From: CAUZSN01 sp963582345
GTDB lineage: Bacteria; Planctomycetota; Planctomycetia; Planctomycetales; Planctomycetaceae
DNA length: 6,442 bases
Assembly: GCA_963582345.1 (NCBI GenBank)
Contig: CAUZSN010000141.1
Coordinates: 1-6,442 of the forward strand
Direction of reading: 5' to 3'
Below are positions 1 to 6,329 of this stretch, piece after piece; position 1 is the stretch's first letter; the number at the start of each line of letters is the position of its first letter. The notes beneath the pieces were generated by a model. The model ran no database searches and was not told the origin of the DNA. It was given only the letters and a program-made list of their open reading frames with translations. The translations under genes and the position numbers were made by a program.

Positions 1-55
1 GCGGGACTTGTTTTCCGAAAGATGTGCATCGTGTCAAAGGAACGTCCGTCAGAAA

Positions 56-499
56 TTACTCGGAAGTTCCGGTCGCATACGAGGGGTTGTATCTCGGCTG
101 TTCCACAGTCGTCGCTGCTGGCTGGTTCGTTCCAACGGTCGGTTGAGGAACCGGTGACGCTTGCGGAGCGGCCGATGGAGTCTCACTAGCGTGGGCAGCA
201 GTCTTTGCAGCTTCCGTTTGTTCTAGCAGCAGAACTCGTTCTTCCATTTCCTTGCCGGGCTTGAACGTCACCACGTACTTTTCGGCGACGTCCACTCGTT
301 CGCCGGTCCGAGGGTTTCGGGCCTTGCGTGCAGCTCGTTTCTTGACCTCAAAGACACCAAAGTTGCGGAGTTCAATCCTTCGCTCCTCAACTAGAGTTTC
401 CACGATGGCATCAAACGTTTTCTGCACAATCTCCTTGGTCTTCAGTTGAGTAAGGCCAATTTGCTCGGAAATCGCTTTGACAATTTCTTTTTTGGTCAC
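56..499 (-). CDS. HU/IHF-family histone-like DNA-binding protein with Ala/Pro/Thr-rich tail
   Basis: This is a 147-residue nucleoid protein of the HU/IHF family, which binds and bends DNA as a dimer. Residues 1 to about 92 form the complete HU fold. The N-terminus reads MTKKEIVKAISEQIGL, ELRNFGVFEVKKRAARKARN is followed by the DNA-minor-groove arm motif RNPRTGE at 61-67, and FKPGKEM closes the fold. Canonical HU is about 90 residues, so residues 93-147 are an extra tail rich in Ala, Pro, Thr and Gln, probably disordered. Tails of this kind occur on some bacterial HU proteins, but here the role is unknown. The start is GTG at 499, because HU proteins begin exactly at M-T/N-K-x-E. A GGGAG sequence about nine bases upstream can serve as ribosome binding site. 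The gene stands alone, transcribed away from the pseudogene and the molybdenum cluster. Whether it is HU or IHF-like cannot be decided from sequence alone. Confidence 0.95.
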   Translation of the reverse strand: MTKKEIVKAISEQIGLTQLKTKEIVQKTFDAIVETLVEERRIELRNFGVFEVKKRAARKARNPRTGERVDVAEKYVVTFKPGKEMEERVLLLEQTEAAKTAAHASETPSAAPQASPVPQPTVGTNQPAATTVEQPRYNPSYATGTSE

Positions 500-538
500 A
501 ACTGGAGTCTCCCGCCAGAGATTCCGTGGGGAAAGCTA

Positions 539-555
539 CGCTCTTCCACTGAGCG
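539..555 (-). other. Small leader hairpin upstream of the HU gene
   Basis: CGCTC (539-543) and GAGCG (551-555) form a perfect 5-bp stem with a 7-base loop, inside the presumed HU 5' leader. On the minus strand it reads like a tRNA D-arm (GCTCAGTGGAAGAGC), but no anticodon arm, T-arm or acceptor stem fits around it. It could be a simple leader hairpin or chance. Confidence 0.3.
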
Positions 556-572
556 ACGCCAACGTGCCTCAA

Positions 573-601
573 CTGTAATGCTAAACTGAACTTAGTGTCA
601 A
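573..601 (-). promoter_or_regulatory. Candidate sigma-70-like promoter for the HU gene
   Basis: On the minus strand a perfect TTGACA (601-596) is followed after 17 bases by TTACAG (578-573). The second box is a poor -10 match. An alternative TAGCAT lies too close to the -35 box. Transcription would start near 566, leaving a leader of roughly 65 bases that contains the 539-555 hairpin. The -35 box is convincing and the -10 box is not. Confidence 0.35.
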
Positions 602-1016
602 GCCGATTATTCAGAGCAACAAGGATCGCCATCGACGAGGCGGTATGCACACTTATGCCAGAGGGAAAATGTCACCTGACAATACGCCCAACGGCAATTG
701 TTGTTGATCGCCTCGCATTCCAAAAGTGAACCGGATGTAGTGATTTAAGTGTATATAATATAAGTGGTTGCAATATCATAATTATTCAAGTCGCTTATTC
801 AACGACACGGCTAGAATCAAATTATTGACTGTCACCGGCACGATAGTCCAATGCGAGCATTGTCACTCAAGTCGTCAACGATCTTATCGGCGACGCGTGA
901 CGAGAAAGGCCATGAAAATCTGCCTAACATGAAAAGTTTTCGGAATCGCTACAATTTGGAATAATTTGTCTGCTCCGGCATTAAAGCGTTTCGTCTAGGC
1001 AGTTTGAGAACTGGCG

Positions 1017-1423
1017 TCAGATGTCGATCAGGGATACCTGGGCTTCAATTTTCTGGATAGGGACGAATTGTCCATTGCCTGCACCCGGACAGACTCTATG
1101 CACCTCTTTCTACCTCTGCTCGGTTTCAAGATTCGATGTCCAGAACGGCATTGCTTAGGTTGGACCAGATAGATCGTGCACTTTCGATTCTGTGAGTCGA
1201 AGGACGTGCAACCGTCCTTCGCATATTCGGTTAGGAAAACACGGTTTTCCACCAGTCGCGAATGGAACAATCAAAAGTCGCCCACACTCTTGTTCAGATA
1301 TGTGGTAATTTGCTGAATTGCTTCCTCACCGATCCAGACAACACTCGAAGCGCCCGTGCAACAGTTGCTGCAACCTGTATAGGTGAAATGCAGCCCATCT
1401 TTGTACCAGGGCTCCTTCAGCAT
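1017..1423 (-). pseudogene. Degraded YkgJ-like CxxCxxCC (zinc/iron-chelating) family protein
   Basis: Three lesions break what was a protein of about 138 residues. From ATG 1423 the first 50 codons read MLKEPWYKDGLHFTYTGC and continue through SNCCTG and VVWIGEE to SVGDF, then hit TGA at 1273-1271. The same frame continues with NRVFLTEYA, DGCTSFDSQNRKCTIYLV and QPKQCRS. It then loses register near 1139-1144, where the family motif CRSWPFW would lie. The next frame carries WTSNLETEQR, a TAG at 1112-1110, then CPGAGNGQFVPIQKIEAQVS and LIDI, ending at a natural TGA (1019-1017). The order GC-x-x-CC, KCTIY-x-V-x-P-x-QCR and CPG-x-G is that of the YkgJ-type cysteine-cluster family, whose proteins are thought to bind Zn or Fe and whose function is poorly known. 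The first cysteine of CxxCxxCC is Tyr15 here. Several independent lesions argue against sequencing error. The gene lies divergent to mobA. Confidence 0.88.
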
Positions 1424-1543
1424 ACGTCGAGTTTTCGAAAGTCGTTATCAGTTCACAACATAAGTCGGATCGGTGTGTTTGAGTAATTAGTGATTTTTAA
1501 TCCCATATGAATTTCCGGCACCTCACTTGTCCTCCGAAATGGT

Positions 1544-1570
1544 TCGACTGCGACTAAAATGAGGTAGAAT
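1544..1570 (+). promoter_or_regulatory. Candidate promoter of the mobA-moeA-moeA operon
   Basis: TAGAAT at 1565-1570 matches the -10 consensus at five of six positions. TCGACT (1544-1549) matches the -35 consensus at four of six, with a short 15-base spacer; shifting by one base (TTCGAC) gives 16. Transcription would start near 1577, about 50 bases before the mobA ATG. I see no molybdenum-cofactor riboswitch fold in this short leader. Confidence 0.35.
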
Positions 1571-1625
1571 CAATGTTAGGGTCTCGGAATCTATCAAAGT
1601 AGTTTCCAAGTCGAAAAGCAACCGT

Positions 1626-2270
1626 ATGTCGATGACTATTGTCCCAGTCGAAAAAGTTGGCGGAATTGTTCTGTGCGGTGGAAAAAGTAAGCGCATGGGT
1701 CGATCGAAAGCGTCTTTGCTATTCGGTACCGAGACTATGCTTGTGCGCGTTGTCAGAGTCCTGCAACAGGTTGTTTCGCCAATCGCCGTCGTGGCAGCGC
1801 CGGGACAAGAGATACCAAGTCTGCCCGACCACGTATTGGTCGCCCGTGATGAACAAGAAGGGCTGGGACCGTTGGGCGGACTAGTTGTCGGTTTGTCGGT
1901 TTTGCGCGGTCAAGTTGAGGCAGCCTATGTTTCGTCGTGTGACGTACCATTGCTAAAGCCCCAGTTTGTTCGCTACATGGTTGAAGCTCTGAAAAGTTAC
2001 GATCTAGCAATTCCGCGCGATGGGAAATACCATCATCCGTTGGCAGCCGTTTACCGCAGCAGTCTGGAAAATCGCGTTCGATCATTGATAGCTGCGGAAC
2101 GTATGCGACCGATTTACCTAGTTGAGGAATGTGATTCGTGCGAAGTCGACGTTCAAAAATTGCGGTCAGTCGATCCTGGGCTGCAATCGCTTCGGAATAC
2201 AAACACGCTCGAAGATTACGAAGCGGCCCTGAGCGAAGCAGGATTCAGCGTTCCAAACCCTATTGATTGA
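1626..2270 (+). CDS. mobA: Molybdenum cofactor guanylyltransferase
   Basis: MobA transfers GMP from GTP to Mo-molybdopterin in the cytoplasm, making the guanine dinucleotide cofactor (MGD) used by DMSO-reductase-family enzymes such as nitrate reductases and formate dehydrogenases. The 214-residue protein is a typical single-domain MobA. It has the nucleotide-binding signature LCGGKSKRMGRSK at 16-28, GPLGGL at 81-86, the metal-site segment SSCDVPLL at 103-110 with Asp106, HHPLAAVY at 136-143, and the late motif NTNTLEDY at 191-198. The start is the ATG at 1626; a second ATG two codons later is equally possible, and no clear Shine-Dalgarno is present. It opens a three-gene cofactor operon, and its stop lies within or just before the start region of the next gene. 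A CTP-specific MocA is a related alternative. The downstream moeA genes fit either, but the motifs read more like MobA. Confidence 0.92.
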   Translation: MSMTIVPVEKVGGIVLCGGKSKRMGRSKASLLFGTETMLVRVVRVLQQVVSPIAVVAAPGQEIPSLPDHVLVARDEQEGLGPLGGLVVGLSVLRGQVEAAYVSSCDVPLLKPQFVRYMVEALKSYDLAIPRDGKYHHPLAAVYRSSLENRVRSLIAAERMRPIYLVEECDSCEVDVQKLRSVDPGLQSLRNTNTLEDYEAALSEAGFSVPNPID

Positions 2271-2295
2271 AAAATTAGACGCAATTTGGATTCGA

Positions 2296-3549
2296 ATGTC
2301 GAGTCAGTTTCCCTTACAGCGTGATGTGCGCATGCGTGGTTTCACGGACCGCGTTGTCGTGCAGGATGCGGTGAATTGGATTGATAGGCACGCAAAGTGC
2401 TTGGAGAGTGAGATCGTCGGGCTTGAATACGCTTACGGTCGTGTTCTTGGATCTGCTGTGACAGCTGCAATCGATGTCCCACCGTTCGATCGGGCGGCCA
2501 TGGACGGTTACGCCCTACGTGGCGAGGAAACCGTTGGGGCCGACAGCTACAATCCGCTTCGGTTCCGCATTTTGGGCGAGTCGATGCCGGGTCAACCGTT
2601 CGACGGGCAAGTCGACGTGGCAACTGCAGTGCGGATTATGACTGGCGCTTCCGTTCCATCAGGTGCTGATTCCATCGTTCCGGCTGAGTACGCCAACGAA
2701 GGGGACGGTTTTGTCGAGGTTACGTTGGCCATCGCTCGCGGCAGACACGTCGGTCGCCGCGGAGAAGACATCATTCAGAATTCCGAAATCCTAGCAGCCG
2801 GTCGACGTCTACGGCCACAGGATATTGGACTGTTGGCTTCGATTGGTATCGACCGCATTGAAGTTGCGCGTCATCCTCGGGTTAGAGTCATCGTCACGGG
2901 CAACGAATTAGTGTCACCAGGACGTCCACGCGGAGCGCATCAAATCTTCGAGTCCAATTCCAGTATGCTCAGAGGATTGATCGATAGAGACGACGGTATG
3001 GTAACCGAGACAGTCGACGTAGAAGATGATCGCGAAGCTATTCGACACGCCATGGCTGATCCGGCGGCGGATGTTGTGCTTGTGTCGGGTGGTTCGAGCG
3101 TTGGCGCAGAGGATCATGCTCCGTTAGTTTTGGCCGAATTGGGTGAATTGGCGATTCATGGGATCGCGATGCGACCGTCCAGTCCCACCGGCATGGGGCG
3201 CATCGGCCGCACTATGGTAATTCTGCTTCCGGGCAATCCTGTTTCTTGCCTATGCGCGTACGATTTTTTTGCCGGCCGGGCGATTCGATTATTGGGCGGC
3301 CGCAGGGCGGATTGGCCCTACGTCGCGCGACAAGCAAGGGTTGCCAGAAAAATCGTTTCGGCCATTGGGCGAGTTGATTACTGTCGTGTCAGTTTGATGG
3401 GCGACGAGATCACCCCGCTCGCGCTCAGCGGCGCATCGATTTTGTCTTCGACAACGCATGCTGACGGGTTCGTCATCATCCCAGCCGAATGTGAAGGATA
3501 TGGACCCGGGGTGGTAATCAATGTGTATCAATACGATCCGGTTAGTTAG
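2296..3549 (+). CDS. moeA: Molybdopterin molybdotransferase (MoeA/Glp type), first copy
   Basis: MoeA inserts molybdate into adenylylated molybdopterin to form Mo-MPT. From ATG 2296 the protein has 417 residues, close to the usual 400-410. Family motifs appear in order: PPFDRAAMDGYAL 62-74, TGASVPSGADS 116-126, TGNE 201-204, SGGSSVGAED ending at Asp273, and LPGNPVS 311-317. Oddly, the stretch matching KPGKP in E. coli MoeA, which carries two active-site lysines, reads RPSSP at 293-297, so one lysine is Arg and the other Ser. I infer altered or specialised chemistry, although this variant may be normal for the lineage. The frame stays open upstream to a TTG at 2263, which would overlap mobA by 8 bases. 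ATG 2332 is a third option (405 residues). No strong ribosome binding site settles the choice. The fit to mobA and to the next gene indicates one operon. Confidence 0.93.
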   Translation: MSSQFPLQRDVRMRGFTDRVVVQDAVNWIDRHAKCLESEIVGLEYAYGRVLGSAVTAAIDVPPFDRAAMDGYALRGEETVGADSYNPLRFRILGESMPGQPFDGQVDVATAVRIMTGASVPSGADSIVPAEYANEGDGFVEVTLAIARGRHVGRRGEDIIQNSEILAAGRRLRPQDIGLLASIGIDRIEVARHPRVRVIVTGNELVSPGRPRGAHQIFESNSSMLRGLIDRDDGMVTETVDVEDDREAIRHAMADPAADVVLVSGGSSVGAEDHAPLVLAELGELAIHGIAMRPSSPTGMGRIGRTMVILLPGNPVSCLCAYDFFAGRAIRLLGGRRADWPYVARQARVARKIVSAIGRVDYCRVSLMGDEITPLALSGASILSSTTHADGFVIIPAECEGYGPGVVINVYQYDPVS

Positions 3550-3569
3550 CCGGGTTTTAAAAGCTCACT

Positions 3570-5543
3570 ATGTCTTCATCCGCTAAGCGATCCAAACTGC
3601 GACATGCGGCCCGTCAGGACCAATTCCTCGAAGTCATTGACCGCGACACCGCGATGGAGCGGTTCCAGCAACATTTGGACCTGAAACCCTTGGGAGTGGA
3701 GACGGTTCGATTGCTGGAAGCGCTCCATCGGATTTTGGCCTCCGATATCGTGGCACAGGTTGATGTACCAGGATTTGATCGCTCAAACGTAGATGGCTTT
3801 GCGCTCCAGTCAGCCGACACAACTGGAGCGACGGAAGAGAATCCCCAAACGGTCAAACTGAACGGAGAAGTTCTCTCGCCCGGCATTGAACCTCAGCACG
3901 ACGTATTATCTGGAACCGCGACAACAATCGCGACTGGCGCGATGGTGCCACGTGGGGCAGATGCCGTCATAATGGTCGAGCATACGGACGTGGACGATAC
4001 TAGTGACGTGCCAACACTGATCGTTCGCCGAGCGGTAGCTCCCGCACAGCACATCACATTTACGGGAACTGACATCGCTTACGGAGAAACTATCTTACGA
4101 AGCGGACAGTTCCTGACGTCCCGTGAGATTGGCGTGTTGGCCGCGGTTGGGTTATTTGAAGTCGCGGTCTACCGACGACCGCGCGTCGCAATCATCTCAA
4201 CGGGAAATGAAATTATTGCACCAGGTGAGGCGATGAGTCCTGGCGCCGTTTTCGATTCGAACGACGCCATCATAGCCGCCGCTGTCGAAGAACTTGGGGG
4301 CCATCCGGTTTCGCTCGGCGTGGTGCCTGACGAATTCAAACGACTGCAGGCAGTCATTGATGAAGCCCTGGAATACGATTTGATTGTGTTGTCGGGCGGA
4401 ACTTCGAAGGGAGCGGGCGATGTCTCCTATCGTGTCGTTAGTCGATTCGACGATCCAGGCATTATCGTGCATGGCGTGGCGTTGAAACCAGGCAAACCTG
4501 TCTGTCTGGCGGTCACCAATGGCAAGCCGGTCGTTATTCTTCCCGGTTTTCCCACCTCGGCGATTTTCACGTTCCACGAGTTCGTGGCTCCGGTGATTCG
4601 AACTTACGCCGGATACTCTGCCGAGAAAAAGCAGTCGGTGATGGCGACGCTACCGTTGCGGGTGAATTCCGAGCGTGGACGTACCGAGTACCTATTAGTA
4701 GGCCTGACTCGGACCGATTCGGGTTTGGCTGCGTATCCGATGGGAAAGGGTTCCGGATCGGTGACGACATTCAGTTGCGCTGACGGATTTATTACGATCG
4801 GTCAACAGACTGAAATCGTCGAGGTTGGCAGTACGGTCTCGGTTCAGCTTCTTGGCCAGAAGTTGGAAACGGCCGACTTGTTCGTCATGGGCAGTCATTG
4901 TGTCGGACTGGATATGTTGCTCGGCGAACTACAACGACGCGGACTTTCAATCAAGGTCCTTCACATTGGAAGCACTGGCGGACTGGCCGCTGTGAAGCGG
5001 GGCGAATGTGACATTGCCGGGATCCATTTAATGGATCCCCAAACGGGCATGTACAATCGACCGTTTTTAACGCCGGATTTGGAATTACTCACAGGCTACC
5101 GCCGTATGCAAGGCATCGTTTATCGGTCAAGCGACATACATTTTGATGGTAAATCAATTCAGCAGGTAGTCGAAATTGCTCTGATCGATCCGATGTGTAC
5201 AATGGTCAATCGCAATTTTGGTAGCGGCACGCGTATTTTGATCGATCAATTACTCGACGGAAAACAACCGCGCGGCTATGCGGTCCAAGCTAAGTCGCAC
5301 AACGCAGTCGCCACAGCCATCGTCCAACACCGAGCCGACTGGGGAATGGCCATCGATACCGTCGCACAGCAGTACGGATTGGGCTTTATTCCGTTCCAGG
5401 AGGAGCATTACGATTTTGTGGTGCTCAAGAAGCGGTTGGATTGTCTTGCTCTCCGGAAATTTCGTGAACTACTGGGCAAACAGCAAACGCAAAAGCGATT
5501 GCAGGAGTTGGGGTTTCGCCTGCAGGCTAAATCGGCGATTTAG
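3570..5543 (+). CDS. MoeA-type molybdotransferase fused to a periplasmic-binding-protein-like domain
   Basis: This 657-residue protein has two parts. Residues about 20-430 are a complete MoeA module: PGFDRSNVDGFAL 67-79, TGAMVPRGADA 122-132, TGNE 211-214, SGGTSKGAGD 275-284, an intact KPGKP 306-310, and LPGFPTS 324-330. Residues about 435-650 resemble the PBP-like domain found in MoeA/LysR-substrate-binding fusions of bacteria and archaea. Landmarks are GSTGGLAAVKRGECDIAGIH 467-486, then DPQTGMYN, NFGSGTRILID 549-559, SHNAVATAIVQHRADWGMAI 576-595 and GLGFIPFQ. No signal peptide is visible, so the whole protein should be cytoplasmic. In related fusions this domain is presumed to bind a small ligand, possibly an oxyanion such as molybdate or tungstate; that is inference. 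The gene follows the first moeA after 20 bases and has no obvious Shine-Dalgarno. Unlike its neighbour it keeps both active-site lysines. Confidence 0.92.
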   Translation: MSSSAKRSKLRHAARQDQFLEVIDRDTAMERFQQHLDLKPLGVETVRLLEALHRILASDIVAQVDVPGFDRSNVDGFALQSADTTGATEENPQTVKLNGEVLSPGIEPQHDVLSGTATTIATGAMVPRGADAVIMVEHTDVDDTSDVPTLIVRRAVAPAQHITFTGTDIAYGETILRSGQFLTSREIGVLAAVGLFEVAVYRRPRVAIISTGNEIIAPGEAMSPGAVFDSNDAIIAAAVEELGGHPVSLGVVPDEFKRLQAVIDEALEYDLIVLSGGTSKGAGDVSYRVVSRFDDPGIIVHGVALKPGKPVCLAVTNGKPVVILPGFPTSAIFTFHEFVAPVIRTYAGYSAEKKQSVMATLPLRVNSERGRTEYLLVGLTRTDSGLAAYPMGKGSGSVTTFSCADGFITIGQQTEIVEVGSTVSVQLLGQKLETADLFVMGSHCVGLDMLLGELQRRGLSIKVLHIGSTGGLAAVKRGECDIAGIHLMDPQTGMYNRPFLTPDLELLTGYRRMQGIVYRSSDIHFDGKSIQQVVEIALIDPMCTMVNRNFGSGTRILIDQLLDGKQPRGYAVQAKSHNAVATAIVQHRADWGMAIDTVAQQYGLGFIPFQEEHYDFVVLKKRLDCLALRKFRELLGKQQTQKRLQELGFRLQAKSAI

Positions 5544-5552
5544 AGTTGCGAG

Positions 5553-5568
5553 GCGGAACTGATTCCGC
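5553..5568 (+). terminator. Hairpin just after the molybdenum operon (weak terminator candidate)
   Basis: GCGGAA (5553-5558) and TTCCGC (5563-5568) form a perfect 6-bp stem with a CTGA loop, ten bases after the fusion gene's stop codon. No T-tract follows, so intrinsic termination is doubtful. It may instead protect the 3' end of the mRNA. Confidence 0.3.
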
Positions 5569-5718
5569 ATATCCGTGCCGACGAATGTGTCGATCACAGC
5601 GTCTATGCTTGAACGTTCCGTTGAAGCAATCTATCACGAGGCCAATGTGCCTGAGCCTCGGTGCGAAGTACACCGTGCCGAACGCTGAGATGGTGCCGCT
5701 ATTCCCAATTCAGCGAGG

Positions 5719-5761
5719 GAGTACTGACAGTCCAGTGTCACACTCGCTACAGGGATTTTTT
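5719..5761 (+). terminator. Second hairpin with distant T-run in the convergent spacer
   Basis: GAGT (5719-5722) pairs with ACTC (5742-5745), and TGACA (5725-5729) with TGTCA (5736-5740), around a 6-base loop with a small internal bulge. A run of six T lies at 5756-5761, ten bases downstream. That is farther than in classical intrinsic terminators, so this is only a candidate for ending plus-strand transcription before the convergent gene. Confidence 0.25.
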
Positions 5762-5824
5762 GGTCTGCTAATTCCACAATCCAAACTAAACCTTTCACGG
5801 GTTGATTGGCGAGAAAACAGTGAT

Positions 5825-6316
5825 TCATTCTTGTTCATCGTCCTGGCGAGGATGAACATTGATTTGAGCTCTGAATGGTTCAGGGTTAAGCAGTTTGGCA
5901 ATATTTCGCTCGATCGTCAGCGTTTTAGATTTTTTTTCGGCCCGGAACCATACCAAGTGAATTTCAAGTTGCTCATAACTTCTAAAATTCTGGTGGTTGC
6001 GGGCCAGTTCGATGAGCCGGTCGGCGATCTTTTCGACGTTCGCGTCGTCCTTTTTGGGATTGAAATCGACGCGCATTGTGATTCGTAGAATCCTTGGCGT
6101 GTTCGTGTGCATCTTTCGCTGGCCGCCCTGCACTACCGGAGCGGAGTCGGGAAACTCGGCGCAAATCGTTTTCTGCAGGGGCATAAATGGAGCTATGTGC
6201 CTGTTCCAATAAACCCAGGTTGTGGCGGTCATTACGACGGCGAAGGCAAACATGCCGACGACAATTCGTTTGCCCTGAATCCCTGTCGATTGCGATGTTA
6301 TTACGTGAGAATTCAT
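5825..6316 (-). CDS. Small single-pass membrane protein of unknown function
   Basis: I do not recognise this 163-residue protein. After a short polar N-terminus ending in GKR there is one hydrophobic segment, about residues 18-37 (IVVGMFAFAVVMTATTWVYW), which should be an uncleaved membrane anchor. With the basic KR just before it, the C-terminal part is predicted outside the cytoplasm. That part alternates strand-like and helix-like stretches (RILRITMRVDF, VEKIADRLIELAR, YEQLEIHLVWF) and ends in an acidic DDEQE tail, suggesting one small alpha/beta domain. It contains a single Cys and no metal or catalytic motif. The ATG at 6316 is preferred over a TTG two codons upstream; no Shine-Dalgarno is clear. 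The gene begins 13 bases after the stop of the redoxin-like gene, so they are probably cotranscribed. A link to thiol or envelope redox work is a guess from position only. Confidence 0.75.
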   Translation of the reverse strand: MNSHVITSQSTGIQGKRIVVGMFAFAVVMTATTWVYWNRHIAPFMPLQKTICAEFPDSAPVVQGGQRKMHTNTPRILRITMRVDFNPKKDDANVEKIADRLIELARNHQNFRSYEQLEIHLVWFRAEKKSKTLTIERNIAKLLNPEPFRAQINVHPRQDDEQE

Positions 6317-6329
6317 CGTCAATGTTGTT

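Larger units (their letters stand above)
500..1016. other. Intergenic stretch without a supportable gene
   Basis: Apart from the HU leader and its candidate promoter, I see no gene in these 517 bases on either strand. There is an AT-rich patch at 741-790 with a perfect TATAAT (754-759) but no -35 partner at proper spacing. There is also a short inverted repeat TGTCA-CC-TGACA at 670-681. A 37-codon ATG frame at 851-964 has no recognisable content or ribosome binding site. The stretch is best read as non-coding or decayed sequence. Confidence 0.6.

Noticed and set aside
1..55. Possible end of a plus-strand gene or terminator before the HU stop.
   Set aside because: Open frames here run antisense through the HU tail with no recognisable content, and no hairpin with a T-run is visible.
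495..570. Possible minus-strand tRNA, suggested by the D-arm-like GCTCAGTGGAAGAGC.
   Set aside because: No 7-base anticodon loop on a 5-bp stem, no TTC-type T-arm and no matching acceptor ends can be drawn around it.
851..964. 37-codon ATG frame on the plus strand.
   Set aside because: No ribosome binding site, no recognisable motif, and length expected by chance.
1262..1486. 74-codon plus-strand frame.
   Set aside because: It lies antisense to the N-terminal part of the cysteine-cluster pseudogene, whose motifs are clear.
5634..5828. 64-codon minus-strand frame whose ATG overlaps the membrane-protein stop as ATGA.
   Set aside because: The overlap is suggestive of coupling, but the sequence has no domain-like pattern and coincides with the convergent hairpin spacer. 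Not supportable without conservation.
5546..6088. 180-codon plus-strand frame.
   Set aside because: It starts with TTG and over half of it lies antisense to the membrane protein, which has a better start, a membrane segment and operon context.
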